From NCBI GenBank assembly GCA_032250675.1, contig JAVVEY010000156.1, positions 1 through 5,168 on the forward strand: a DNA stretch of 5,168 nucleotides, written 5' to 3'. Every line of letters begins with the position of its first letter. The stretch's first letter is position 1. The notes beneath the pieces were generated by a model. The model was not told the DNA's origin. It did not search any database and saw nothing but the letters and a program-made list of their open reading frames with translations. A program made the position numbers and the translations under genes. Shown here piece after piece: positions 1-5,168 of this stretch. This DNA is from Gaopeijia sp032250675 (lineage in GTDB: Bacteria > Gemmatimonadota > Gemmatimonadetes > Longimicrobiales > Gaopeijiaceae).

Positions 1-1
1 G

Positions 2-382
2 ACGATGGCGATCCTCAACGATGTCGTCGACGAGCTCGTCGAGGTCGACGACGATCTGGGCGGACCGTACCCGCCGCCCGCGCGGGACGCCTTCCGCGAG
101 ACGCTGGCGCCGGAGGGGGACGACACCCCCGGGAGCACCCTCGTCGTCGCGGTGTGGGCGGAGACGCGGGGGTGGAAGGGACGCGCCGGACTCTCCGAGG
201 CGTCGCGCGCGGCGCTCGCCGACGCCCTCGCCGACGCCGGGGTACCGTCGCACGTCGTCGTCTTCGGGGGCGAGCGGGTCGTGGCCGACATCCCGGAGGG
301 TCCCACCGTCTGGCTCGCGTGGGGCGGCGAGTCGCTCATGCAGCGCGCCGCGGCGCTGCGCCTCCGGGGGCGTTCGGCGTGA
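2..382 (+). CDS. Glycoside hydrolase family 3 protein, C-terminal end (5' partial)
   Basis: The reading frame is open from the left edge and ends at TGA 380-382, so 126 residues are visible. An ATG lies at 5-7, but a free-standing protein from there is unlikely because the fragment looks like the end of a larger enzyme. The visible part resembles the C-terminal alpha/beta domain of family 3 glycoside hydrolases of the beta-N-acetylhexosaminidase (NagZ-like) type. It has an acidic-to-Pro segment DDDLGGPYPPP near residues 16-26, a strand leading into ETRGWKGRAGL near 54-64, a hydrophobic strand HVVVFGG, and the terminal AWGGESLMQRAA near 106-117. The catalytic N-terminal barrel lies outside the window, so activity and substrate cannot be confirmed. 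Its stop overlaps the start of the downstream symporter, so the two are almost certainly co-translated. The family call rests on remembered motif similarity; a different two-domain sugar hydrolase remains possible. Confidence 0.6.
   Translation, partial: TMAILNDVVDELVEVDDDLGGPYPPPARDAFRETLAPEGDDTPGSTLVVAVWAETRGWKGRAGLSEASRAALADALADAGVPSHVVVFGGERVVADIPEGPTVWLAWGGESLMQRAAALRLRGRSA
366..370 (+). promoter_or_regulatory. Ribosome binding site supporting GTG start of the symporter
   Basis: A GGGGG run lies 8 bases before the GTG at 379-381, inside the 3' end of the upstream gene. It is an imperfect Shine-Dalgarno, but together with the GTGA stop/start overlap at 379-382 it selects this start over the longer in-frame extension beginning near 154. 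That extension would add about 75 Arg-rich residues that do not fit a membrane-protein N-terminus and would overlap the hydrolase extensively. Confidence 0.4.
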
Positions 383-2127
383 CCTCCCTCGACTGGGCTG
401 TCGTCGCCCTCTACCTCGTCGCCACCCTCGTCGTCGGACTCGCCCTCGCCCGCCGCGGGTCGGGATCGCTCGTCGACTTCTTCGTCGGGGGCCGCACCCT
501 CCCCTGGTGGCTCGCGGGCACCTCGATGGCCGCCACCACCTTCTCGATCGACACCCCCCTCTATATCGCGGGCGTCGTCGGCACGCGCGGGATCGCGGGG
601 AATTGGGAGTGGTGGAGCTTCGCCGTCGCGCACCTCCTCCTCCTCTACCTCTTCGCGCGGCTCTGGTCGCGCGCCGAGGTCGTCACCGACAACGAGCTCA
701 GCGAGCTGCGCTACGGGGGACGCCCCGCGGCGATCCTGAGAGGGACGCGTGGCATCCTCTATTCGATCGTCCTCGGGTCGATCGGGATCGGGATGGCGAT
801 CCTCGCGATGGTCAAGGTGATCGAGGCGCTCGAGATCCTCCCCGGGCTCGGGATCGAGGCGGGGCCCTCGGCGCGCCTCTGGACCGTCGTCGGCGTGGCG
901 CTCCTCGTCCTGGCGTACTCGGGGATCGCCGGGCTGTGGGGGGTCGTCGTCACCGACTTCGTCCAGTTCGTCCTCGGGCTCGTGGGCGCGCTCCTCGTCG
1001 CCGTCGCCGCCGTCCGTCACCTCGGGGGGCTCGGAGAGCTCGTGCGGCAGGTGGAAGCGATCGAGGGCGTCGACCTCCTCGCCTTCACCCCCTTCGCCTT
1101 CGACGGAGGCGCCGTGTGGAGCTCCCTCGCCGGGATCTCGTCGACCACCTTCTTCGCCTACATCCTCGTCCAGTGGTGGGCCTTCCGGCGCTCGGACGGC
1201 GGCGGAGAGTTCGTGCAGCGCCTCTCGGCGGTGCCGTCGGAGCGCGACGCGGAGCGCGCCGCGTGGCTCTTCAACCTCCTCCACTACGTGGTGCGCACCT
1301 GGCCGTGGGTGATCGTGGCGCTCGCCGCGGTCGTCATCTATCCGGATCTCCCCGACCGGGAGATGGGATACCCCCGGCTGATGCTGGACTTCCTCCCCGC
1401 CGGGGTCCTCGGACTCGTCGTCGCCTCGCTCGTGGCCGCCTTCATGAGCACCGTCAGCACCCTCATCAACTGGAGCGCCTCGTACCTCACGAGCGACCTC
1501 TACCTCCGCTTCGCGCGGCCCGGCGCGGGGGATCGCGAGCAGGTGCTCGCGGGGCGGGTCGCGTCGGTCGTGGTCACGGTGCTCGGCGCGGCCGCCGCCT
1601 TTCACGCCGAGAGCGTCACCACCCTCTTTCGGCTCATCATCGCGGTCGGCACCGGCCCCGGCGCGGTGCTCGTGCTGCGCTGGTTCTGGTGGCGCGTGAA
1701 TGCGTGGACCGAGCTCGCCGCGATGCTCGCCGGCTTCCTGATCGGGCTTTCGACCTCGGTCGTGCCCCTCCTCCAGATCGAGGACTTCGGGGTGCGCATC
1801 ACCGTCACGGCGGTGCTCTCGGTGGGGGTGTGGGGGTCGGTGATGTGGCTCACCCCTCCCGAGAGCGACGCCACCCTCGAGTCGTTCTATCGACGCGTGC
1901 GCCCCGGCGGGCCGGGGTGGCGGCGGGTGCGCGCCGCGACGGGCGTGCATCCGTCGCACCCCCTCGGACTCGATCTCGCGCGCGCCGCCGCGGGCCTCGC
2001 CGTCCTCTTCGGCGCGCTCTTCGCGACCGGGGGCGCGCTCCTCCTCCGCCCCGGCGTCGCGCTGGCCAACCTCGGGGTGATGGCGGCGGGAGCGATCGCG
2101 CTGGGACGGCTGCGGCGCGGGGCATGA
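379..2127 (+). CDS. Sodium:solute symporter (SSF family), probably sugar/amino-sugar uptake
   Basis: Inner-membrane Na+-coupled transporter of 582 residues, starting at GTG 379 and ending at TGA 2125-2127. The N-terminus TSLDWAVVALYLVATLVVGL is a first membrane segment. Then comes the SSF signature FFVGGRTLPWWLAGTSMAAT (residues 34-53), running into FSIDTP (55-60), and GIAGNWEWW (71-79). About fifteen hydrophobic segments can be read, near 5-24, 45-67, 77-94, 130-151, 167-187, 193-214, 248-268, 308-324, 335-365, 394-410, 415-435, 450-467, 475-493, 538-558 and 561-579. The stretch MSTVSTLINW (356-365) with SYLTSDLY matches the TM8 region in which SSF proteins place Ser/Thr ligands for the Na2 sodium site. 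A cytosolic motif FYRRVRPGGPGW (503-514) precedes two extra C-terminal helices. The length is normal for the family. The solute cannot be read from sequence. The coupled family 3 hydrolase upstream suggests a released sugar or amino sugar. I would not choose between GlcNAc, MurNAc and other sugars. Confidence 0.9.
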   Translation: MTSLDWAVVALYLVATLVVGLALARRGSGSLVDFFVGGRTLPWWLAGTSMAATTFSIDTPLYIAGVVGTRGIAGNWEWWSFAVAHLLLLYLFARLWSRAEVVTDNELSELRYGGRPAAILRGTRGILYSIVLGSIGIGMAILAMVKVIEALEILPGLGIEAGPSARLWTVVGVALLVLAYSGIAGLWGVVVTDFVQFVLGLVGALLVAVAAVRHLGGLGELVRQVEAIEGVDLLAFTPFAFDGGAVWSSLAGISSTTFFAYILVQWWAFRRSDGGGEFVQRLSAVPSERDAERAAWLFNLLHYVVRTWPWVIVALAAVVIYPDLPDREMGYPRLMLDFLPAGVLGLVVASLVAAFMSTVSTLINWSASYLTSDLYLRFARPGAGDREQVLAGRVASVVVTVLGAAAAFHAESVTTLFRLIIAVGTGPGAVLVLRWFWWRVNAWTELAAMLAGFLIGLSTSVVPLLQIEDFGVRITVTAVLSVGVWGSVMWLTPPESDATLESFYRRVRPGGPGWRRVRAATGVHPSHPLGLDLARAAAGLAVLFGALFATGGALLLRPGVALANLGVMAAGAIALGRLRRGA

Positions 2128-2243
2128 GGCGGTCGGAGACGATCGAGAGGGTGGCGCCCGGTCGGTCGACGGTCCCATGATGAGGTGAGCCCCGCGCGAC
2201 TGGCTTGCTCGGGGGACCCCGGTTCCTCACACGGAGGTGCACG
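2128..2243 (+). other. Intergenic gap before the plug lipoprotein
   Basis: This 116-base gap separates the hydrolase-symporter operon from the lipoprotein gene. It has no convincing terminator: the short GGGG/CCCC hairpin around 2210-2221 has no following T-run. No promoter better than chance could be read. Short complementary segments TGAGG (2181-2185), CCTCA (2225-2229) and the Shine-Dalgarno GAGG (2234-2237) could form alternative pairings. Read-through from the symporter is possible. Confidence 0.35.
2233..2238 (+). promoter_or_regulatory. Strong Shine-Dalgarno of the plug lipoprotein
   Basis: GGAGGT sits 5 bases before ATG 2244-2246. It fixes the start at this ATG and not at the in-frame TTG at 2205, which would place extra polar residues before the lipoprotein signal peptide. 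The preceding CCTC at 2225-2228 could pair with its GAGG core. Confidence 0.75.
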
Positions 2244-2714
2244 ATGCGCAACCCTCACTCTCGCTCCCTCTCGGCGGTGACGCGCGTCACCGCATCCCTC
2301 TTCGTGCTCGGCGCCCTCGCCGCCTGCGCGGGCGTCAAGGCGGGGGAGGCGCCGGATGGCTCGATCCCCGGAGGGATGACGATCACCGCCGCCCAGATCG
2401 AGCGCACCGGCGCGCGCGACGCCCTCGAGGTGATCGAACGGTGGCACCACTACCTCTACGTTCGGCGGGACAGCCACGGCGACGCCGAGCGGATCACGAT
2501 GCGCGGCGCGACCTCGCTCATCGTCGACGCGCACGTCCTCGTCGTGATCGACGGCGTGCCCTCCGCCGACCCGATCGTGGCGCTCGAAGCGATCACGGCA
2601 CCGACGATCCGGAGCATCCAGATCCTCTCCTCCCGCGAGGCGACCCCCTGGTTCGGTACCTCGGCGGGAAATGGTGTCATCGCGGTGTGGACGAGTTCGC
2701 GCACCCGCAGTTGA
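2244..2714 (+). CDS. Stand-alone TonB-receptor plug-domain lipoprotein
   Basis: Predicted lipoprotein of 156 residues. A positively charged N-terminus (MRNPHSRS) leads into a hydrophobic segment VTASLFVLGALAAC whose lipobox LAAC places the lipidated cysteine at residue 28. A short Gly/Pro linker follows. The rest reads as a TonB-dependent-receptor plug: ITAAQIERTGARDALEVIER resembles the first plug helix, then ITMRGA corresponds to the IRIRG strand, VVIDGVP (100-106) is the classic plug 'DGVP' motif, IRSIQIL corresponds to the 'IEVLKG' strand, and FGTSAGNGVIAVWT (137-150) is the terminal plug strand. The protein ends six residues later, with no beta-barrel. Receptor plugs usually carry KGP after the IEVL strand; here it is SSRE, so the motif has diverged. 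The gene lies 170 bases upstream of a complete-looking receptor with the same plug motifs. Ala at +2 of the lipobox would favour the outer membrane under the E. coli sorting rule, but that rule may not hold in this phylum. Function is unknown. A degenerate receptor remnant is the alternative, but the intact signal peptide, RBS and precise ends argue for a real gene. Confidence 0.82.
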   Translation: MRNPHSRSLSAVTRVTASLFVLGALAACAGVKAGEAPDGSIPGGMTITAAQIERTGARDALEVIERWHHYLYVRRDSHGDAERITMRGATSLIVDAHVLVVIDGVPSADPIVALEAITAPTIRSIQILSSREATPWFGTSAGNGVIAVWTSSRTRS

Positions 2715-2715
2715 T

Positions 2716-2723
2716 CCCCCCCC
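2716..2723 (+). repeat. Homopolymeric C8 tract
   Basis: Eight consecutive C residues follow the lipoprotein stop by one base and are flanked by TGATC on both sides (2711-2715 region and 2724-2728). The tract lies outside any coding frame and upstream of the putative receptor promoter. It is the longest single-base run noticed in the window. Confidence 0.6.
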
Positions 2724-2758
2724 TGATCGGGACGGGAAGGCGTAGCGAAAGGTTTTGC

Positions 2759-2788
2759 TTGCGCGATCGGCACCGACACTGCTAGGGT
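2759..2788 (+). promoter_or_regulatory. Putative sigma-70-type promoter for the receptor gene
   Basis: TTGCGC (2759-2764), an 18-base spacer and TAGGGT (2783-2788) make a weak -35/-10 pair. The TG at 2780-2781 gives an extended -10 (TGCTAGGGT). Transcription would begin near 2795, leaving a leader of about 90 bases before the receptor ATG. Each hexamer matches consensus at only three positions, so the call rests mainly on the extended -10, the spacing and the location in a gap ahead of a well-defined gene. A short dyad GGGT-GT-ACCC (2785-2794) overlaps the -10 and start region and could be an operator. Confidence 0.4.
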
Positions 2789-2801
2789 GTACCCGATCGC
2801 C

Positions 2802-2822
2802 ACGGGTTCCACAGGGACCCGT
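2802..2822 (+). promoter_or_regulatory. Leader hairpin 1 (9-bp stem, ACA loop)
   Basis: ACGGGTTCC (2802-2810) pairs with GGGACCCGT (2814-2822) around a 3-base ACA loop. Eight pairs are Watson-Crick and one is G.U (2808 with 2816). The hairpin lies about 60 bases before the receptor start codon and has no T-run after it, so it is not an intrinsic terminator. ACCCG occurs both at 2791-2795 and 2817-2821, so the CGGGT arm (2803-2807) has two possible partners if transcription starts far enough upstream. Confidence 0.5.
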
Positions 2823-2827
2823 CGTTC

Positions 2828-2860
2828 GCGTGACGTCGGTCCGTCGGGCCGGTGTCGCGC
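2828..2860 (+). promoter_or_regulatory. Leader hairpin 2 (uninterrupted 15-bp stem, GTC loop)
   Basis: Bases 2828-2842 pair with 2846-2860 around a 3-base loop without mismatch or bulge. Eleven pairs are Watson-Crick and four are G.U (2831/2857, 2835/2853, 2836/2852, 2840/2848). The G.U pairs become A/C mismatches on the opposite strand, so the structure favours a + strand transcript, consistent with the receptor leader. It ends 12 bases before the Shine-Dalgarno, leaving an A-rich unpaired segment. Likely roles are mRNA stabilisation, a protein-binding site or control of receptor expression; none is shown by the sequence. Confidence 0.6.
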
Positions 2861-2872
2861 CTCATCTAAAGC

Positions 2873-2877
2873 AGGAG
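2873..2877 (+). promoter_or_regulatory. Shine-Dalgarno of the TonB-linked receptor
   Basis: AGGAG lies 7 bases before ATG 2885-2887, in an unstructured stretch just after the second leader hairpin. Together with the signal peptide that begins at this ATG, it fixes the start. Confidence 0.8.
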
Positions 2878-2884
2878 CAGACTC

Positions 2885-5168
2885 ATGAGGGTGCTACGTT
2901 CGACTCTCCCGGTCGCCCTTCTGGTAGGCATCTTTGGTGCCTTTGCGCCTCTCCAGGCGCAGACCGGAAGCGTGACCGGAACCGTCCGCGACGCGGCCAC
3001 CGGGCAGCCCCTGGTCGGTGCGCAGATGGTCGTCGTCGGGACGAACACGGGTGCTCTGACCAACGCCGAAGGGCGCTTCCTGATTACCGGGGTGGAAACC
3101 GGTACCCAGGAGATTCGCGCCATCATCATCGGCTACGGCCAGCAGAGCCAGACCGTGAATGTCACGCCGGGTGCGCCCGTCGTGCTTGACTTCGATCTCG
3201 AGACCTCCGTCATCGGGATCGATGGGGTGACCGTCAACGCGGTGACCGGTCAGCGGCAGCGCGGGCGTGAGCTCGGGACCGCCAACGGCCAGATCGAACT
3301 CGACGACATCAACCCCGGCGCGGTGAACTCGGTCGCCGACGTCCTCAGCGGACGCACGGCCGGACTCACGATGCAGGATGTGAACGGCACGACCGGGACG
3401 TCGCAGCGGATCCGGATCCGGGGCGGGAGCTCGCTCTCGCTCTCGAACGAGCCGCTCATCCTCGTCGACGGGGTCGAGTACTCCAACTCGATGGGTGGCT
3501 TCGGCCTCGGGGGTCAGGAGCCGTCGCGCCTCAACGACATCAACCCCGCCGACATCCAGAACATCGAGGTCATCAAGGGGCCCGCCGCCTCTGCGCTCTA
3601 CGGCACGGCGGCAGGAAACGGCGTGATCCTCATCACCACCAAGCGGGGACGCCCCGGCACCACGAGCTGGGAGTTCTGGGGTGAAGCGGGAGAGCTCGAA
3701 GACCGGACCGACTATCCGTCCAACTTCGCGAGCTTCCAGATCGACAACCCCAACCAGCCGGTCTTCCAGTCGAACGGGAATTTCAACTTCTTCGACGAAG
3801 ACGACGGGACCGGCGCGGTGACGCTCTGCTCGAACCGCGCCGCGGCCGCGGGAGCCTGCACCCAGGACCAGACGGTCTCCTTCAACACGATGACCGATCC
3901 GCGCACGGCGCTCTTCAGCGAGGGTGACCGGCAGCGCTACGGCGCGAGTGTTCGCGGCGGGAACGAGGACATCCGCTACTTCATCTCGGGGCAGTACGAG
4001 AAGGAGACGGGGATCGTCTTCTTCAACAGCCAGGAGAAGGTGAACCTCCGCACCAACCTCGACGCGGCGCTCAGCGACAAGATCGACGCGACGCTCTCCG
4101 TCGGGTATACCGACAACGCGACGAAGTTCAACAACAACGACAACTCGATCTTCAGCCCGATCCTCAACGGGATCACCGGCTTCCCGAACTTCCGCAGCAA
4201 CGCGGACGGGTCGGTGTCCCAGAGGAACTTCGGCTTCCAGCTCGGGCTCGACCAGCTCAAGGAAGACGTCACCAACCAGAACGTCGACCGCTTCACGACG
4301 AGCGCGCAGATCAACGCGCGCCCGCTGGACTGGCTCTCGCTCAACATGACCACGGGGCTCGACTTCAGCTCGCGGCATGACTTCGAGACGGTCCAGCCCG
4401 GCCCGGGCAGGCTCGAGCAGATCGGAGGATCGTTCGCGAGTGGATTCAGGCAGTCGCAGCGCTCGAACACCTTCGTCTACAACCTGCGCAGCTCGGCGTC
4501 CGCCTCCTTCGAGCTCACCGATGACATCACCTCGACGACGACGTCGGGGATCTCGTATGAGCAGACGACCTTCGAGTCCACCTTCTGCTTCGGGAACAGC
4601 ATCATCCCGGGGACGGCGTCGTGCAGCTCGGCGGCCGCCGAGTTCTCGATCGACGAGGGCTTCAACGAGGTCCGGACGATCGGGTTCTTCGCCCGGCAGG
4701 AGTTCGCGTGGCGCGACCGCGTCTTCATCAGCGGCTCGGTCCGCGGCGACGACGACTCCACCTTCGGTGGCGACTCGAACTTCATCTACTACCCCGCGAT
4801 CCAGGGTTCGTGGGTGATCGGGGAGGAGGACTTCTTCCCCCAGACGAGCCTCATCAGCGGGCTCCGCCTCCGTGCGGCGTACGGAGAGTCCGGCGTCCGG
4901 CCGAACTTCCGCCAGGCGCTCACCCTCTTCAACGCGCAGACGGTCGCATCCGCGGGCGGGGACGTCTCGGGTGTCACGCTCGGCTCGACGGGGAACAGCG
5001 AGCTCACCGCGGAGCGCGCGAAGGAGTTCGAGGCCGGCTTCGAGACGGGGCTCCTCAATGACCGGCTCGGGGTGGACTTCACCTACTTCAACAACGAATC
5101 CGAGGACGCGCTGATCGCCGTGCCCCTCCCGCCCTCGCTCGGCGTGAGCGGTTCGATCCTCAAGAATG
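2885..5168 (+). CDS. SusC/RagA-family TonB-linked outer-membrane receptor (3' partial)
   Basis: Outer-membrane active-transport channel energised by TonB; 761 codons are visible and the frame is still open at the right edge. Residues 1-25 form a Sec signal peptide (MRVLRSTLPVALLVGIF..., likely cleavage after LQA). Residues about 28-108 match the carboxypeptidase-regulatory-like domain found at the N-terminus of SusC proteins (GSVTGTVRDAATGQPLVGAQ, then NAEGRFLITGV). IDGVTVNAVTG (112-122) sits where a TonB box is expected. The plug spans about 128-255, with IRIRGG, LILVDGVE (191-198), IEVIKGPAASALYGTAAGNG (227-246) and VILITTKRG. The rest is barrel, with repeated amphipathic, aromatic-ended strands and Asn-rich loops. 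There is no STN domain between signal peptide and regulatory-like domain, so direct anti-sigma signalling is not suggested. Four cysteines form two close pairs (315/325 and 568/580), probably in surface loops. SusC-like receptors are usually near 1000 residues and often followed by a SusD-type lipoprotein, which would lie beyond the window. The substrate is not readable; glycan or peptide uptake is known for the family. Confidence 0.93.
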   Translation, partial: MRVLRSTLPVALLVGIFGAFAPLQAQTGSVTGTVRDAATGQPLVGAQMVVVGTNTGALTNAEGRFLITGVETGTQEIRAIIIGYGQQSQTVNVTPGAPVVLDFDLETSVIGIDGVTVNAVTGQRQRGRELGTANGQIELDDINPGAVNSVADVLSGRTAGLTMQDVNGTTGTSQRIRIRGGSSLSLSNEPLILVDGVEYSNSMGGFGLGGQEPSRLNDINPADIQNIEVIKGPAASALYGTAAGNGVILITTKRGRPGTTSWEFWGEAGELEDRTDYPSNFASFQIDNPNQPVFQSNGNFNFFDEDDGTGAVTLCSNRAAAAGACTQDQTVSFNTMTDPRTALFSEGDRQRYGASVRGGNEDIRYFISGQYEKETGIVFFNSQEKVNLRTNLDAALSDKIDATLSVGYTDNATKFNNNDNSIFSPILNGITGFPNFRSNADGSVSQRNFGFQLGLDQLKEDVTNQNVDRFTTSAQINARPLDWLSLNMTTGLDFSSRHDFETVQPGPGRLEQIGGSFASGFRQSQRSNTFVYNLRSSASASFELTDDITSTTTSGISYEQTTFESTFCFGNSIIPGTASCSSAAAEFSIDEGFNEVRTIGFFARQEFAWRDRVFISGSVRGDDDSTFGGDSNFIYYPAIQGSWVIGEEDFFPQTSLISGLRLRAAYGESGVRPNFRQALTLFNAQTVASAGGDVSGVTLGSTGNSELTAERAKEFEAGFETGLLNDRLGVDFTYFNNESEDALIAVPLPPSLGVSGSILKN

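Noticed and set aside
154..378. Upstream extension of the symporter reading frame
   Set aside because: The added residues are Arg-rich and lie wholly inside the hydrolase frame. The GTG at 379, with its stop overlap and upstream G-rich site, gives a normal SSF N-terminus.
21..2180. Very long + strand open frame overlapping the hydrolase end and the symporter
   Set aside because: It is an Arg/Pro-rich shadow caused by the extreme GC content at third positions of the real genes. It has no recognisable domain, and the overlapping frame has clear family signatures.
2124..2180. 18-codon ORF starting at an ATGA overlap with the symporter stop
   Set aside because: Very short, without a clear Shine-Dalgarno or hydrophobic or structural features. 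An ATGA at a stop codon is common by chance.
2210..2221. CGGG/CCCG hairpin considered as a symporter terminator
   Set aside because: The stem is 4 bp with a small loop and is not followed by a T-run. It could simply reflect GC-rich composition.
2205..2243. TTG at 2205 as an alternative lipoprotein start
   Set aside because: The ATG at 2244 has a strong GGAGGT at the right spacing and begins a canonical lipoprotein signal peptide; the extension would add 13 residues with no such feature.
1887..2534. Open frame on the - strand across the symporter end and the lipoprotein start
   Set aside because: It crosses two well-supported + strand genes, is low-complexity Arg/Ala/Pro, and has no supporting motif.
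2744..2759. Hairpin AGCGAA/TTTGCT considered as a terminator after the lipoprotein gene
   Set aside because: It has only 6 pairs, one of them G.U, and no T-run follows. It also overlaps the putative -35 region.
2894..4378. 494-codon open frame on the - strand antisense to the receptor
   Set aside because: It is rich in Arg, Val, Asp and Glu without domain motifs, as expected from the reverse complement of GC-biased codons. The + strand frame has a signal peptide, plug motifs and an RBS.

Overview
The window comes from a GC-rich bacterium with a diderm (outer-membrane) envelope. All supported genes are on the + strand. A very GC-rich genome carrying a SusC/RagA-type TonB-linked receptor, an orphan plug-domain lipoprotein and a 'FSxDTP / GIAGNW' type sodium:solute symporter best fits Gemmatimonadota. 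A high-GC Rhodothermota/Bacteroidota member is the main alternative. This placement is inferred from family resemblance and composition, with no database search behind it.

Region 1 (start to 2127) is the end of an operon. It holds the C-terminal end of a glycoside hydrolase family 3 protein (probably a beta-N-acetylhexosaminidase-like enzyme) and, overlapping it by 4 bases (GTGA), a complete sodium:solute symporter of 582 residues. The overlap implies translational coupling. The simplest reading is that the hydrolase releases a sugar or amino sugar and the symporter imports it, possibly in cell-wall sugar salvage.

Region 2 (2128 to 2714) is a 116-base gap followed by a small lipoprotein of 156 residues. 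After its lipobox the protein is essentially one TonB-dependent-receptor plug domain with no barrel. It stops where a barrel would begin.

Region 3 (2715 to the right edge) is a 170-base gap followed by a large SusC/RagA-like TonB-linked outer-membrane receptor. Its signal peptide, carboxypeptidase-regulatory-like domain, TonB-box-like stretch, plug and most of the barrel are visible before the window cuts it. The gap holds a plausible extended -10 promoter, then two consecutive RNA hairpins (a 9-bp stem and an uninterrupted 15-bp stem containing four G.U pairs), then a clean Shine-Dalgarno. 

The two things most worth follow-up are the free-standing plug lipoprotein next to a full receptor with the same plug motifs, and the structured leader in front of the receptor gene. 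No tRNA, rRNA, CRISPR array, insertion sequence or convincing intrinsic terminator was seen.
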